A DNA stretch of 64,000 nt from an uncultured Pelagimonas sp. (GTDB lineage Bacteria > Pseudomonadota > Alphaproteobacteria > Rhodobacterales > Rhodobacteraceae): NCBI GenBank assembly GCA_947497905.1, contig CANMIH010000003.1, positions 1 through 64,000 of the forward strand. The letters run 5' to 3'. The position numbers were made by a program, and so were the translations under genes. Below, in pieces: positions 33,894 to 43,460 of the stretch. Each line of letters opens with the position of its first letter. Position 1 is the first letter of the stretch. Below the pieces are notes generated by a model. The model worked only from the letters and a program-made list of their open reading frames with translations. It did no database searches and had not been told where the DNA came from.

Positions 33894-33972
33894 CAGAGCC
33901 CCTCTCCTCCTCCCTGGGGCGCTGAAACCAAGCGGCGATGCCTCTCCTCCTCCCTGGCATCGCCGCTTTTTT
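33894..33972 (+). ncRNA. CcsR/cuckoo-type small RNA, unit 5 (last)
   Basis: Loop motifs at 33906-33914 and 33946-33954. First stem AGCCCC region with GGGGCGCT; second stem AGCGGCGATGCC with GGCATCGCCGCT, perfect 12 bp and followed by T6, so it also serves as the terminator of the transcript. Confidence 0.82.
33931..33972 (+). terminator. Rho-independent terminator of the DUF1127/CcsR operon
   Basis: A 12-bp perfect stem at 33931-33966 followed by TTTTTT. The terminator loop itself carries the conserved C-rich motif. Confidence 0.85.
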
Positions 33973-34104
33973 GGTTTTTGACGCCTGTTTTCTCTCTGTT
34001 TTGCTGGCTCCCCTTTCCCTTCCCCCTCACATTCGCTAATCGATAAGACAACGCCCGCTGTGGGCCTTCCGACATGCCGAATACCACCACGAGGAGCCGT
34101 CCGA

Positions 34105-37100
34105 ATGGCTATGGAAAAGACCTTTAACGCCGCCGAGGCAGAACCGCGCATCATCAAGAAGTGGCTTGATGCCAAAGCCTTTGCTGCGGGTGCCAACAAA
34201 AGCCGGGACGAGACATTTTCCGTCATGATCCCGCCGCCGAATGTCACCGGTGCGCTGCATGTCGGTCACGCTTTCAACAACACCCTTCAGGATATCCTCA
34301 CGCGCTGGCACCGGATGCGGGGTTTCGACACCCTCTGGCAGCCCGGTCAGGACCACGCGGGCATTGCAACCCAGCTGATGGTGGAAAAAGAACTGGCCAA
34401 AACCGGTCAGCCCACGCGCGCCGAACTGGGTCGCGAGAAGTTCCTGGAGAAAGTCTGGGAATGGAAAGGCGAATACGGCGGCACCATCGTGGAACAGCTC
34501 AAGCGTATTGGCTGTTCCTGTGACTGGGATCGCAACGCCTTTACCATGGCCGGTGCCCCCGGTGATCCGCGTGTCGGCCACGAAAACAGCCCGAACTTCC
34601 ACGATGCCGTGATCAAGGTCTTTGTGGACATGTACAACAAGGGCCTGATCTATCGCGGCAAGCGTCTGGTCAACTGGGACCCGCATTTCGAAACAGCTAT
34701 TTCCGACCTCGAAGTGGAAAATATCGAGGTTGCGGGCCATATGTGGCACTTCAAATACCCGCTGGCTGGTGGCGCGACCTACACCTACGTCGAAAAAGAC
34801 GAAGACGGGAATGTCACGCTTGAGGAAGAGCGCGATTACATCTCGATCGCAACCACACGCCCCGAAACCATGCTGGGTGACGGCGCGGTTGCCGTTCATC
34901 CCTCGGATGAGCGTTACGCCCCCATCGTTGGCAAGCTCTGCGAGATCCCGGTTGGCCCGAAAGAGCATCGCCGTCTGATCCCGATCATCACCGACGAATA
35001 CCCCGACAAGGACTTTGGTTCGGGCGCCGTGAAGATCACTGGTGCGCATGACTTCAACGACTATCAGGTCGCCAAGCGCGGTGGCATTCCGATGTACCGC
35101 CTGATGGACACTCGGGGTGCCATGCGAGCCGACGGTGTGCCCTATGCCGAAGCCGCGAAAATCGCGCTTGAGGTTGCGCAGGGCAAACGCTCCCTGACCG
35201 AAGCGGAAACCGACGCCATCAACCTGGTGCCCGATCACCTGCGGGGTCTGGATCGCTTTGAGGCACGCGACAAAGTTGTGGCCGAGATCAGCGAAGATGG
35301 TCTGGCGGTCATGACCCAGTCGGATGATCCCCGTCTGGGCGCTCCGAAGAAGAAAAAGAAGGGCGAGGAAGAGCCCGAAGTGATTGCGGTTCCGCTGGTC
35401 GAAGCAAAACCGATCATGCAGCCCTTTGGCGATCGCTCCAAAGTTGTCATCGAACCGATGCTGACCGATCAGTGGTATGTGGATGCCGAAAAGGTTGTTG
35501 TGCCAGCGCTGGATGCCGTGCGCGACGGCGAGGTCAAAATCATGCCGGAAAGCGGCGAGAAGACCTATTTCCACTGGCTGGAAAACATCGAGCCCTGGTG
35601 CATCTCGCGTCAGCTCTGGTGGGGTCACCAGATCCCCGTCTGGTACGTGCCGGGCGACGAAGACTGGTATCCGATCTGCGCCGCCAATGAAGCCGAAGCG
35701 CTGGCAGAGGCCAAGCTGCGCTTCCCCGAAGGGACCGAGTTCCGCGTGGTTGCCGACGCTCAAGAGGCCGCAGCCGTTCTCGCCAATGACATCGCTTTGA
35801 TGGACACACAGGACGAAGGCGCCATCCGCCAGCCTGCGGGTGCCATGGCCATTCCGATGTTCCGCGACCCCGATGTGCTCGACACCTGGTTCTCGTCTGG
35901 CCTTTGGCCGTTTGGGACACTGGGCTGGCCCGAAGACACCGATGAATTGGCCAAATATTATCCCGGCGATGTGCTGATCACTGGCGCGGACATCCTGTTC
36001 TTCTGGGTGGCGCGCATGATGATGATGTCCCACGCCGTGCATCAGAAAAACCCCTTCCACACCGTGTACCTGCATCAGCTGGTGCGCGACGAGAAGGGCA
36101 AGAAGATGTCCAAAACCACGGGCAATGTGATTGACCCGCTGGATATCGTTGATGAATACGGTGCCGATGCGCTGCGCTTTACCAATACGGCCATGGCCTC
36201 AATCGGTGGTGTTCTGAAGCTGTCGAAAGACCGCATCGCGGGCTATCGCAACTTTGGCACCAAGCTATGGAACGCCACACGCTTTGCCGAGATGAACGAC
36301 GCCGTAGGCGCGGGCCACGCCGCGCGTCGCCGCCCGGTGCCAAACGCAACGCTGAACAAGTGGATCATTGGCGAGACTGCAAAGGTCCGCGAAACCGTAG
36401 ATCAGGCTCTGACCGAGTATCGCTTCAACGACGTGGCCCAAGCGCTCTACGCCTTTGTCTGGGGCAAGGTCTGCGACTGGTATGTCGAGTTCTCCAAGCC
36501 GCTGTTCTCGTCGGATGACGCAGAAGTGGCGCAGGAAACCCGTGACACCATGGCCTGGGTTCTGGATCAGTGTATGATCATGATGCATCCCATCATGCCC
36601 TTCATCACCGAAGAGCTTTGGGAGCAAACTGCGCAGCGCTCCAAGCTGTTGGTGCATGCGGATTGGCCCGAATACGGCAGCGATCTGGTGGATGCCGAAG
36701 CCGAAGCCGAAATGTCCTGGGTGATCGAGCTGATCGAAGGGGTGCGCTCGGCGCGCGCGCAGATGCACGTGCCCGCGGGTCTTTATGTGCCACTGCTTGT
36801 CACCGGTTTCTCGGACACCGAGCGCGCCGCATGGGGCCGCAACGAAGCCCTGATCAAGCGTCTGGCCCGTATCGACGATCTGGCTGAGGTGGAGAGCTTC
36901 CCCAAAGGCTGTGTCACTGTTCCTGTGGGCAGCGCCACCTTTGGCATGCCGCTGGCCGATATCATTGATGTGGCCGAAGAAAAAGCGCGCCTCGAGAAGT
37001 CGATCGGCAAACTGGCGAAAGAGATCGGGGGCCTGCGCGGCCGTCTGAACAACCCGAAATTCGCAGCCTCCGCCCCAGCGGAAGTTGTGGAAGAAGCTCA

Positions 37101-37176
37101 GGCCAATCTTGCAGCACGGGAAGAAGAAGACGCTAAGCTGAAAGAGGCTTTGGCGCGTCTGGCCGAGATCGGCTAA
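34105..37176 (+). CDS. valS: Valyl-tRNA synthetase
   Basis: 1023 residues. Class I motifs: HIGH as LHVGH in [18 protein letters not shown] (near residue 40) and KMSKS as [12 protein letters not shown] (near 665). The long CP1 editing domain carries [17 protein letters not shown], and a C-terminal coiled coil rich in Lys/Glu is typical of ValRS. It charges tRNA-Val; note the two tRNA-Val genes in this window. The start ATG 34105 has GAGGAG 8 bases upstream; a longer in-frame start at 34060 would lie before it and is rejected. Confidence 0.97.
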   Translation: MAMEKTFNAAEAEPRIIKKWLDAKAFAAGANKSRDETFSVMIPPPNVTGALHVGHAFNNTLQDILTRWHRMRGFDTLWQPGQDHAGIATQLMVEKELAKTGQPTRAELGREKFLEKVWEWKGEYGGTIVEQLKRIGCSCDWDRNAFTMAGAPGDPRVGHENSPNFHDAVIKVFVDMYNKGLIYRGKRLVNWDPHFETAISDLEVENIEVAGHMWHFKYPLAGGATYTYVEKDEDGNVTLEEERDYISIATTRPETMLGDGAVAVHPSDERYAPIVGKLCEIPVGPKEHRRLIPIITDEYPDKDFGSGAVKITGAHDFNDYQVAKRGGIPMYRLMDTRGAMRADGVPYAEAAKIALEVAQGKRSLTEAETDAINLVPDHLRGLDRFEARDKVVAEISEDGLAVMTQSDDPRLGAPKKKKKGEEEPEVIAVPLVEAKPIMQPFGDRSKVVIEPMLTDQWYVDAEKVVVPALDAVRDGEVKIMPESGEKTYFHWLENIEPWCISRQLWWGHQIPVWYVPGDEDWYPICAANEAEALAEAKLRFPEGTEFRVVADAQEAAAVLANDIALMDTQDEGAIRQPAGAMAIPMFRDPDVLDTWFSSGLWPFGTLGWPEDTDELAKYYPGDVLITGADILFFWVARMMMMSHAVHQKNPFHTVYLHQLVRDEKGKKMSKTTGNVIDPLDIVDEYGADALRFTNTAMASIGGVLKLSKDRIAGYRNFGTKLWNATRFAEMNDAVGAGHAARRRPVPNATLNKWIIGETAKVRETVDQALTEYRFNDVAQALYAFVWGKVCDWYVEFSKPLFSSDDAEVAQETRDTMAWVLDQCMIMMHPIMPFITEELWEQTAQRSKLLVHADWPEYGSDLVDAEAEAEMSWVIELIEGVRSARAQMHVPAGLYVPLLVTGFSDTERAAWGRNEALIKRLARIDDLAEVESFPKGCVTVPVGSATFGMPLADIIDVAEEKARLEKSIGKLAKEIGGLRGRLNNPKFAASAPAEVVEEAQANLAAREEEDAKLKEALARLAEIG

Positions 37177-37199
37177 CGCAACCTGCTCTTCGCGACAAT

Positions 37200-37235
37200 A
37201 AAAGCCCCGGCACCTAGATCTGGTGTCGGGGCTTT
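37200..37235. terminator. Terminator after valS
   Basis: AAAAGCCCCGGCACC pairs with GGTGTCGGGGCTTTT (one mismatch) around a 7-base loop. A/T runs on both sides make it usable for the convergent gene as well. Confidence 0.8.
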
Positions 37236-37291
37236 TGAGTATTTATGAAAAGAAGAAGCGCAGCGGGGTCGCCCCCCGTCTGCGCGAGGGT

Positions 37292-38881
37292 TTAGGCTGT
37301 AAGCGCGGGGGTCATGCGTATTAGGGTCGGCCCCTCGGCCTCAAAGGCCGCAAGCAAGGCCTGTTGCAGCTCTTCAAAGCTTTCGGGCTGCTCCGCGCCT
37401 GCCCCATAGGCGCGGGCCAAGGCAAGGAAATCAGGGTTCTGTGCCACCACCGCATTTGGAGCGATCTGGCTTTGCACCATGCTGTCGCGGATCTCGGCCA
37501 GCGCACCATTGTCCCAAACTAGGATCGGAATGGGCAGTTTCAGCTCAACCGCAGTGCCCAGATCCTGCACCGTATATTGAAAGCCATAATCCCCCATGAT
37601 CGCCACAGTGGGCCGGCCTTTGCGCGCAACTGCACCACCGATCGCAGCCGGCAGCGCATAGCCCAGCGTGCCAAAGCCACAGGGGTGGTGCCAATGACCG
37701 GCGCGCGGCATATCCCAGCCCTCTTTGGCGGCATAGGCAAACTGGGTCATATCCGAATAGATCATCGCATCATCTGGCATCACCGCCTTCAGCGCATCCG
37801 CGACCTCGACAATGCCGGGACGTTCCGCCATCACCTCAGCCCGCCAGCGCGCGCGGGTCTCGGCCACTTTATCCGCCGCCCAACGTGGGCTTTGATCGTC
37901 TGCGCGGGCGGGAATGGCGATGGCCATGGCCTGCAACAGCGCGGCCGCGTCCCCCAGCACCGGCATATCGCCTGCTTTGCTCTGCGAGAGCATCTCAGGA
38001 TCGATATCCACGCGGATGGTTGGACAGCCATGGCCTAGCTCATCACGCCAGAGATCCACCTCGGACAGCTCACTGCCAAGAACCACAACCAGATCCGCTT
38101 CGGCCGCCACCTTTGCGCTATCAGGACGGGCAAGGTAGCTGCCAAACAACAGGGGATACTCCGCGGGGACAATGCCGCGCCCCGCATAGGTGGTGAAGGC
38201 CGCCGCCCCCGTCATGCGCAGCACATCGCCTGCGTGCTCTGCGCCCTGAACCGCGCCGCCGCCAAAGATAAACAGCGGCTTTTTCGCGCTTAAGATCTTG
38301 GCCACAATGGCGCTGACGGTTTCGGCATCCACCTGAGGCAAACCAGCGACAACCGGAGCTTCTGGCGCAGGGTCCGCCATGGCCCCCAGTTCGGCGATAG
38401 GCACCTGCATGTGGCAGGGCCGTTTGCGCGCGGTCTGGAACTGGGCCAGCGCGCGGTCAATCAACCCATAGGCCGTGGCCGGTGCCCGCGCCTCTTCCGA
38501 CCATTGGCACACGGTGTCTGCCGCCGCGCGTTGATCCAGCATCTGATGCAGCTGCCCCCGACGCCCGGTGACGTCATCCAGACAGGAGGTCACCGCCAGA
38601 ACAGAAACACTGTCGGAATAGGCCTGCCCCAGGGGCGTCAGCGCGTTCAATAAGCCGGGCCCGGTGATCAGATAACACACCCCCGGTTTGCCTGTGGCGC
38701 GTGCATAGCCATCGGCCATGAACCCAGCCCCCTGTTCGTGGCGCGCCAGAACATGGGTGATGCCAGCCTCTTCAATCCCGCGATACATCTCAACGTTATG
38801 AACACCTGGGATCCCAAAAATAACATCCACACCGCGTGACTTCAGCATGTGTGAAATCTGTGCACCCAATGGTCGCTGCAT
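37292..38881 (-). CDS. ThDP-dependent acetolactate synthase-like enzyme
   Basis: 529 residues. The N-terminal Pyr domain has GIPGVHNVEM and the catalytic Glu in ARHEQGAGFMADGYARATG (near residue 48); a central Rossmann domain follows; the C-terminal PP domain has the ThDP/Mg motif GDYGFQYTVQDLGTAVELKL (GDG-N30-type). Family members include acetolactate synthase, benzoylformate and 5-guanidino-2-oxopentanoate decarboxylases; the last is a common annotation in Rhodobacterales, but the substrate cannot be decided here. The start ATG shares its A with the trkH stop (TGATG), so translation is coupled. Confidence 0.8.
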   Translation of the reverse strand: MQRPLGAQISHMLKSRGVDVIFGIPGVHNVEMYRGIEEAGITHVLARHEQGAGFMADGYARATGKPGVCYLITGPGLLNALTPLGQAYSDSVSVLAVTSCLDDVTGRRGQLHQMLDQRAAADTVCQWSEEARAPATAYGLIDRALAQFQTARKRPCHMQVPIAELGAMADPAPEAPVVAGLPQVDAETVSAIVAKILSAKKPLFIFGGGAVQGAEHAGDVLRMTGAAAFTTYAGRGIVPAEYPLLFGSYLARPDSAKVAAEADLVVVLGSELSEVDLWRDELGHGCPTIRVDIDPEMLSQSKAGDMPVLGDAAALLQAMAIAIPARADDQSPRWAADKVAETRARWRAEVMAERPGIVEVADALKAVMPDDAMIYSDMTQFAYAAKEGWDMPRAGHWHHPCGFGTLGYALPAAIGGAVARKGRPTVAIMGDYGFQYTVQDLGTAVELKLPIPILVWDNGALAEIRDSMVQSQIAPNAVVAQNPDFLALARAYGAGAEQPESFEELQQALLAAFEAEGPTLIRMTPALTA

Positions 38882-40329
38882 CAATCCCTCCAAAATCGGA
38901 TCGTGAAAATGGCGAAGACCGCCAGAAGTTCGAGACGCCCCGCCAGCATCGCAAAGCTGAGCATCCATTTCGCTGTATCGTTGAGACCTGCAAAATTGCC
39001 CGCCGGTCCGATCTCCTCACCAAGACCCGGACCGATATTGGCAATCGCCGTGGCCGCGCCTGACACGCTGGTGATGAAGTCAAGCCCGGTCAAGCTTAAC
39101 CCGACGGCCAAGACCCCCATCGACACCACAAAGAACACAAAAAAGGACATGACCGAGCTCATGACCTCCTGGCTCACCGGCACGCCGCCATAGCGCAGCG
39201 TAAACACCCCATTGGGCGAGCGGATGCGGCGCAGCTGGGTGCGGATCGAGGCAAAGAGCAACTGATAGCGGAAAATCTTAACAGAACAGGCGGTTGATCC
39301 CGCACACCCGCCAATCAGACCCACAAAGAAGAACAGCATCACAAGAAAGCTGCCCCATTGCATGTAGTCAACGCTGGCATAGCCGGTACCGGACATGATC
39401 GAAGTGATGTTGAACAGCGCTTCGCGGATAGCTTGCTCAGGGGCATGGGGGAAGAGGAACAGCAGGACAAAGGTCGTGATGGCCACCAAGACGCCAAGCG
39501 TCAGCATAAAGGCGCGGATCTGGCTATCGTGCCAGATGGCCACGCGATTGCCGGCAACCATCTGCACGTAGCGCACAAAGGGCAAGGCCGCCAGCACCAT
39601 AAACACCGAGGCCACATATTCGGCCGGTCCTGCAAAGGTGCCGAAGGAGGCATCGTAGTTGGCAAAGCCCCCGGTTGCGATGGTGGTCATGGCATGCACG
39701 GTGGCGTCAAATGCATTCATACCCGCCATCAGATAGGCCGCAGCACAGGCCAATGTAAGGGTGACGTAAATCGATGAGATAGACGACGAAATCTGGGTCG
39801 CGCGCGGCAGGATTTTCCCCATGGTGTCAAAGCCTTCCGACCGGAAGATCTGCATCCCACCAACCCGCAGTTCTGGCAAAAACACCATCGCCACAACAAT
39901 GATACCGATCCCCCCCAACCATTGCAGCAGGCCCCGCCACAGCAAGAGCCCTTTTGGCAGGGTGTCCAAGCCGGACAAAACCGTAGACCCAGTGGTGGTC
40001 AGACCGGACATCGCCTCAAAGAAGGCGTCCGTATAGGTCGATTGGGTCGCGCCTAGAACAAAGGGCAAGGCCCCAAAAACAGGCAAAGCAACCCAGACCC
40101 CGGTGGTCAGCAAAAAGGTCTGTTGGATCGACAGCCCCTCTTTCACGGCATTGGAGCAGGCCAGCGCGGTCAGTCCACCCGCAAGAAGGGTAATCACAGC
40201 GCTTTGCAAGAACACCGGCCATTCACCGCGCCCTTCGGCCAGATCGACCAACAGCGGCAAAAGCATGGCTAATCCAAGCGCAGCGACCAAGAGGCCGATC
40301 ACATAGGCGACAGGGCGAATATCGAACAT
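38881..40329 (-). CDS. trkH: TrkH-type potassium uptake protein
   Basis: 482 residues with repeated M1-P-M2 units: selectivity-filter-like loops TTTGSTVLSG, ATGGFANYDA, SGTGYASVD and AIANIGPGLGE are spaced as in TrkH. It forms the membrane channel of the Trk system; a TrkA partner is not in this window. The start at the MFDIRPV Met (40329) has AAGG 9 bases upstream; the 40383 version adds a non-conserved extension. It precedes the ThDP enzyme gene with a 1-base overlap of stop and start. Confidence 0.92.
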   Translation of the reverse strand: MFDIRPVAYVIGLLVAALGLAMLLPLLVDLAEGRGEWPVFLQSAVITLLAGGLTALACSNAVKEGLSIQQTFLLTTGVWVALPVFGALPFVLGATQSTYTDAFFEAMSGLTTTGSTVLSGLDTLPKGLLLWRGLLQWLGGIGIIVVAMVFLPELRVGGMQIFRSEGFDTMGKILPRATQISSSISSIYVTLTLACAAAYLMAGMNAFDATVHAMTTIATGGFANYDASFGTFAGPAEYVASVFMVLAALPFVRYVQMVAGNRVAIWHDSQIRAFMLTLGVLVAITTFVLLFLFPHAPEQAIREALFNITSIMSGTGYASVDYMQWGSFLVMLFFFVGLIGGCAGSTACSVKIFRYQLLFASIRTQLRRIRSPNGVFTLRYGGVPVSQEVMSSVMSFFVFFVVSMGVLAVGLSLTGLDFITSVSGAATAIANIGPGLGEEIGPAGNFAGLNDTAKWMLSFAMLAGRLELLAVFAIFTIRFWRD

Positions 40330-40408
40330 GGCCGCAGCCTTGAGGAGTGCGGCGGGAACTGTCAAGCCGTGCGGTGTTTGCACCCCAGATTAGGCCGCGT
40401 TTTTCGCC

Positions 40409-40630
40409 CTAATGCAGCAGATCGGCAAAGACATGGTTCAAGATTTGATCGCGCCGCACACCCTGTTGCGCCAATTGGCGATCCGATTGTAATTCCAACT
40501 GAATTATCTGACGCAGGCGCGCACGCCGTAGCCCGTCTGGGTTCACGCCCAGACCATTTTCGGTCAGAAACCAGTCCAGTCTCGCGTTCAACGATCGCCC
40601 CAAAGCTATCTGCACGTTGTCTCGTGGCAT
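40409..40630 (-). CDS. Small DUF1127-like protein
   Basis: 73 residues. The C-terminal half (RLRQIIQLELQSDRQLAQQG through VRRDQILNHVFADLL) resembles DUF1127 by its SDRQLAQQGVRRDQI block; the N-terminal half (LNARLDWFLTENGLGVNPDG) is unfamiliar. ATG 40630 follows a G-rich stretch usable as a ribosome site. It is a weak match. Confidence 0.45.
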   Translation of the reverse strand: MPRDNVQIALGRSLNARLDWFLTENGLGVNPDGLRRARLRQIIQLELQSDRQLAQQGVRRDQILNHVFADLLH

Positions 40631-40751
40631 TTCGGAAACCCCCAAAGGTTGGTGTCATGGTTTCCTCCCAAGCCTCAGCTTGGCACGCGACATGTTACCA
40701 GTCGATGAAACACCTCTGCCCTGCCCCGAAAGCACGCGATAAATACGCAAA

Positions 40752-40782
40752 AGGCGCCACACCTAAAGTGCGACGCCCAAAA
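40752..40782 (-). terminator. Probable terminator of folE2
   Basis: On the minus strand GGCGTCGCAC pairs with GTGTGGCGCC (8 of 10) and is followed by TTTT, 20 bases after the folE2 stop. Confidence 0.55.
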
Positions 40783-40802
40783 CGTAGTCAATTCAGATCG
40801 GA

Positions 40803-41876
40803 TTATCCGACGTGAAACAAGGTTGAAAACAGCTTGGGGTCCAGGCTCTCATCCGCAAACAGGGTGCCTTCGGTCAGAACTGATACCGCATCATGGCTAT
40901 GCAGGCTTTCCTGATGGCTGGCCACAACGCGGAAATCGCCAATGCGCGGATCATCTTCGAGCTCTTGCGCAAACAGGCGGGCCGCGTCTTCTACGAAGAT
41001 CGGGTTGGCCGCATTCAGCTCTGCAAAGGCCTGTTCATCCTCGCGCTTGACCATAACCTGTGTCTCCGTCGGCACAGCGCGGCGGCACATATCAAGGATA
41101 TCTTCAAACCACAGGATTTTTCCGGGCAGGGCCTCGATCGAAATGCGCGCGACAGAGCGCTGCGAATGGGGCGTGGCGAGCTGGCCGCGCGACGCACGGG
41201 CGTGCTCACTCAGCTCCAATGAACAGGGGCAGGTCGAGCTATAGACATAGTCCACGTGCATGATCTTGCGACGTTTGCCCGCGATCTCAACACGTTCAAG
41301 CGCGATATCGTAATACTGATACCCTTGAAGTCCGGACCGCAGGCTATCGACGCGCATCGGAAAGGAAAACCGCATCTGAATCCGCGCGTCAAAGCTTTCG
41401 AGATCAGTTTTGTAGTCGTCCAGCGCCGCATCGATCACCGATGAGCTGAAGGTCTTTTCCGCATGGGCATAAAACGAGCGCATGATGCGACTCATGTTGA
41501 TGCCCTTTTTATCGGCCTCAAGGCTCACCGTTCCGGTGACTGAGGTCTCCAAGGTCAGATCACCGCCGTCGCGGGTGTGATAGCGGATGGGCAGGCGAAA
41601 GTTCGAAATGCCCACATGCTGGATGAGGCGCTTTGCCCCACGGATCAACGAGGCCGGACCATTTTGCAGATCGGGCAACGTGGCGCGATAGGCAGGATCC
41701 ACGGTGAAATCGTCAGGGTATTCCCGGTTGAACTCAGGATAATCCTGTCGAAGACGGGCCACAGCCGCGCCCAGATCCGTCTCAGCCGCACCCGCATAGC
41801 GCCGCAGCACAGCCAAGGCCTGTTCGGCGTCTTCCCGGCTAGGCTTCTGTTCCAACTCGGAATTATGGATATTCAT
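40803..41876 (-). CDS. folE2: GTP cyclohydrolase FolE2 (type IB)
   Basis: 357 residues. Type IB markers include GINMSRIMRSFYAH (near 150), the STCPCSLELSEHARA metal-site block (near 220) and PHSQRSVARISIE. It converts GTP to 7,8-dihydroneopterin triphosphate, the first step of folate and queuosine synthesis, and unlike FolE can use metals other than zinc. The start at the MNIHNSE Met is preferred over the TTG/ATG-like upstream start since a GGGGG block precedes it. Confidence 0.93.
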   Translation of the reverse strand: MNIHNSELEQKPSREDAEQALAVLRRYAGAAETDLGAAVARLRQDYPEFNREYPDDFTVDPAYRATLPDLQNGPASLIRGAKRLIQHVGISNFRLPIRYHTRDGGDLTLETSVTGTVSLEADKKGINMSRIMRSFYAHAEKTFSSSVIDAALDDYKTDLESFDARIQMRFSFPMRVDSLRSGLQGYQYYDIALERVEIAGKRRKIMHVDYVYSSTCPCSLELSEHARASRGQLATPHSQRSVARISIEALPGKILWFEDILDMCRRAVPTETQVMVKREDEQAFAELNAANPIFVEDAARLFAQELEDDPRIGDFRVVASHQESLHSHDAVSVLTEGTLFADESLDPKLFSTLFHVG

Positions 41877-42045
41877 GGGCGAGGCCCCCTTATCCCGGTC
41901 CATCCAGCATTCTCGCTCAGATGCCGCTTTTCACCATCTAAGCATCAAAAACGCTATGTGGCGACATCGAATTGGGCTTGGCCCTTGTCTTGATATCCAA
42001 CAGATGCGCAAGGCCCCGGTGTACCGAGGCCCTTTTCATCTGGTG

Positions 42046-43224
42046 TTACACAGCGTCCAGAGCCTGCAGAATATCCTCTACAAGATCCTGTGGGTCTTCA
42101 ATCCCGACAGAAAGGCGCACCAACCCGTCATCAATGCCCAATTCCGCCCGCAGCTCGGGTGTAAGCCGTTGATGAGTCGTGGTTGCCGGATGCGTCGCGA
42201 TGGATTTGGCATCGCCCAGGTTGTTCGAGATGATCACAATCTCAAGCGCATTCAGGAAGCGGAACGCCGCCTCTTTGCCCTCTTTGAGAACAAAGGACAG
42301 CATGGTGCCGCCTGATCCCAACTGACGCATCGCAAGATCATGCTGAGCGTGGTCCTGCGAACCGGGGTAGATACAGCGGCTGAGCTTGTCATGCCCCTTG
42401 AGCGCCTCAGCAATCTTGGTCGCGCCTTCGGTCTGCGCGCGCACACGCAGATCGATGGTTTCCAGACCTTTGAGCATCACCCAGGCGTTGAAAGGGCTCA
42501 TCGAGCCGCCGGTATGTTTCATATAGGGCTCAACCACGCCTCGGATGTCTTCCTTGCTTCCAAGGATCACACCACCCAGACAACGGCCCTGACCGTCCAC
42601 GTGTTTGGTTGTGGAATAGACCACCAGATCCGCGCCCTGTTCGATGGCTTTGGAATAGACAGGCGTCGAAAAGACGTTATCGACCACAACCTTGGCGCCA
42701 ACGCGATGCGCGATCTTTGCAACGCCTTCAATGTCGATCACCTCAAGCGTCGGGTTAGACATGGATTCGAAGAACACGGCCTTGGTGTCTGGGCGCACAG
42801 CGGCGTCCCATTCCTCAAGGATGGCACCATCGACAAAGGTCACCTCAACGCCGTAACGCGACAGAATTTCATCAAGGATATAGTTGCACGACCCAAAGAG
42901 CGCCCGGGCCGACACCACGTGATCCCCGGCCTTGAGCATCGAGGTCAGAGCGCCATTCACCGCCGCCATGCCACTGGCACAGGCGAACCCGTCTTCGGCC
43001 CCTTCGAGCATCGCCATACGTTCTTCGAACATGGCCACGGTTGGGTTGCCGTAGCGGGCATAGATGTATTCGTCTTCACCGGTTTTGATAAACCGCTGTT
43101 CCGCCGCCTCGGCGGTCTCATACACAAACCCTTGGGTCAAAAAGATTGCTTCGCTGACCTCATTCCACTGGCTGCGTTTGGTGCCGCCATGCACAAGGTT
43201 GGTTCGTTTTCCACGCTCAGACAT
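42046..43224 (-). CDS. metZ: O-succinylhomoserine sulfhydrylase
   Basis: 392 residues of the Cys/Met PLP family: YIYARYGNPTVAMFEERMA (near 50), SNPTLEVIDIEGVA (near 150) and the PLP lysine in VVYSTTKHVDGQGRCLGG (near 205). It makes homocysteine from O-succinylhomoserine and sulfide. ATG 43224 has AAGGAG 9 bases upstream; the longer frame upstream overlaps the riboswitch and is not coding. The SAM-II riboswitch just upstream supports the methionine-pathway assignment. Confidence 0.92.
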   Translation of the reverse strand: MSERGKRTNLVHGGTKRSQWNEVSEAIFLTQGFVYETAEAAEQRFIKTGEDEYIYARYGNPTVAMFEERMAMLEGAEDGFACASGMAAVNGALTSMLKAGDHVVSARALFGSCNYILDEILSRYGVEVTFVDGAILEEWDAAVRPDTKAVFFESMSNPTLEVIDIEGVAKIAHRVGAKVVVDNVFSTPVYSKAIEQGADLVVYSTTKHVDGQGRCLGGVILGSKEDIRGVVEPYMKHTGGSMSPFNAWVMLKGLETIDLRVRAQTEGATKIAEALKGHDKLSRCIYPGSQDHAQHDLAMRQLGSGGTMLSFVLKEGKEAAFRFLNALEIVIISNNLGDAKSIATHPATTTHQRLTPELRAELGIDDGLVRLSVGIEDPQDLVEDILQALDAV

Positions 43225-43285
43225 CTCTGTCTCCTTAACAAAAAAGGCGCCTATCGCGGTCAAGCGAAAGGAGCCCTTCGTCTGA

Positions 43286-43342
43286 CCTTTTAGCGGGATA
43301 TTTAACGTGGCCCGCAATCCGGCAACAAATCGCCACGTGGCA
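43286..43342 (-). promoter_or_regulatory. SAM-II riboswitch upstream of metZ
   Basis: Reading the minus strand, GCCACGTGGCGATTTG is followed by GGATTGC, GGGCCACGTTAAA and CCCGCTAAAAGG. These are the conserved blocks of the alphaproteobacterial SAM-II (metA-type) pseudoknot: P1 (CACGTGG...CCACG) and the TTAAA / GCTAAAA joining strands. It lies about 60 bases before the start codon. SAM binding is known to lower expression. Confidence 0.88.
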
Positions 43343-43460
43343 GGCGGGATAGAGGTGTTGCGGCCACAGGTCAAGGCCGTCACGACGCTGTAACACAGAG
43401 TTCATCCAACCGTCGCAGCCTTCTGGCATCCGCATTCCTGAAATGACGTGGAGCGCTGCC

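Noticed and set aside
33468-33954. Ten copies of a 12-14-bp motif at quasi-regular spacing, resembling a CRISPR array.
   Set aside because: The repeats sit in hairpin loops whose arms change in step, units alternate 38-41 and 65-78 bp, and no spacers or cas genes are present; a CcsR-type RNA array explains it.
33404-34247. Overlapping minus-strand ORFs rich in Gly, Arg and Glu across the RNA array.
   Set aside because: They are translations of the repeated AGGAGGAG strand of the hairpin loops in several frames, with no ribosome-site logic.
34036-36075. 679-codon reading frame opposite valS.
   Set aside because: It is a shadow of a GC-rich, highly conserved gene; the product is His/Gly-rich without recognisable domains, and valS is certain.
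42012-42036. Palindrome AAGGCCCCGG/CCGAGGCCCTT as terminator of metZ.
   Set aside because: It folds, but the minus-strand (metZ) side lacks a T-run; the T-run is on the plus side, where no gene needs it.
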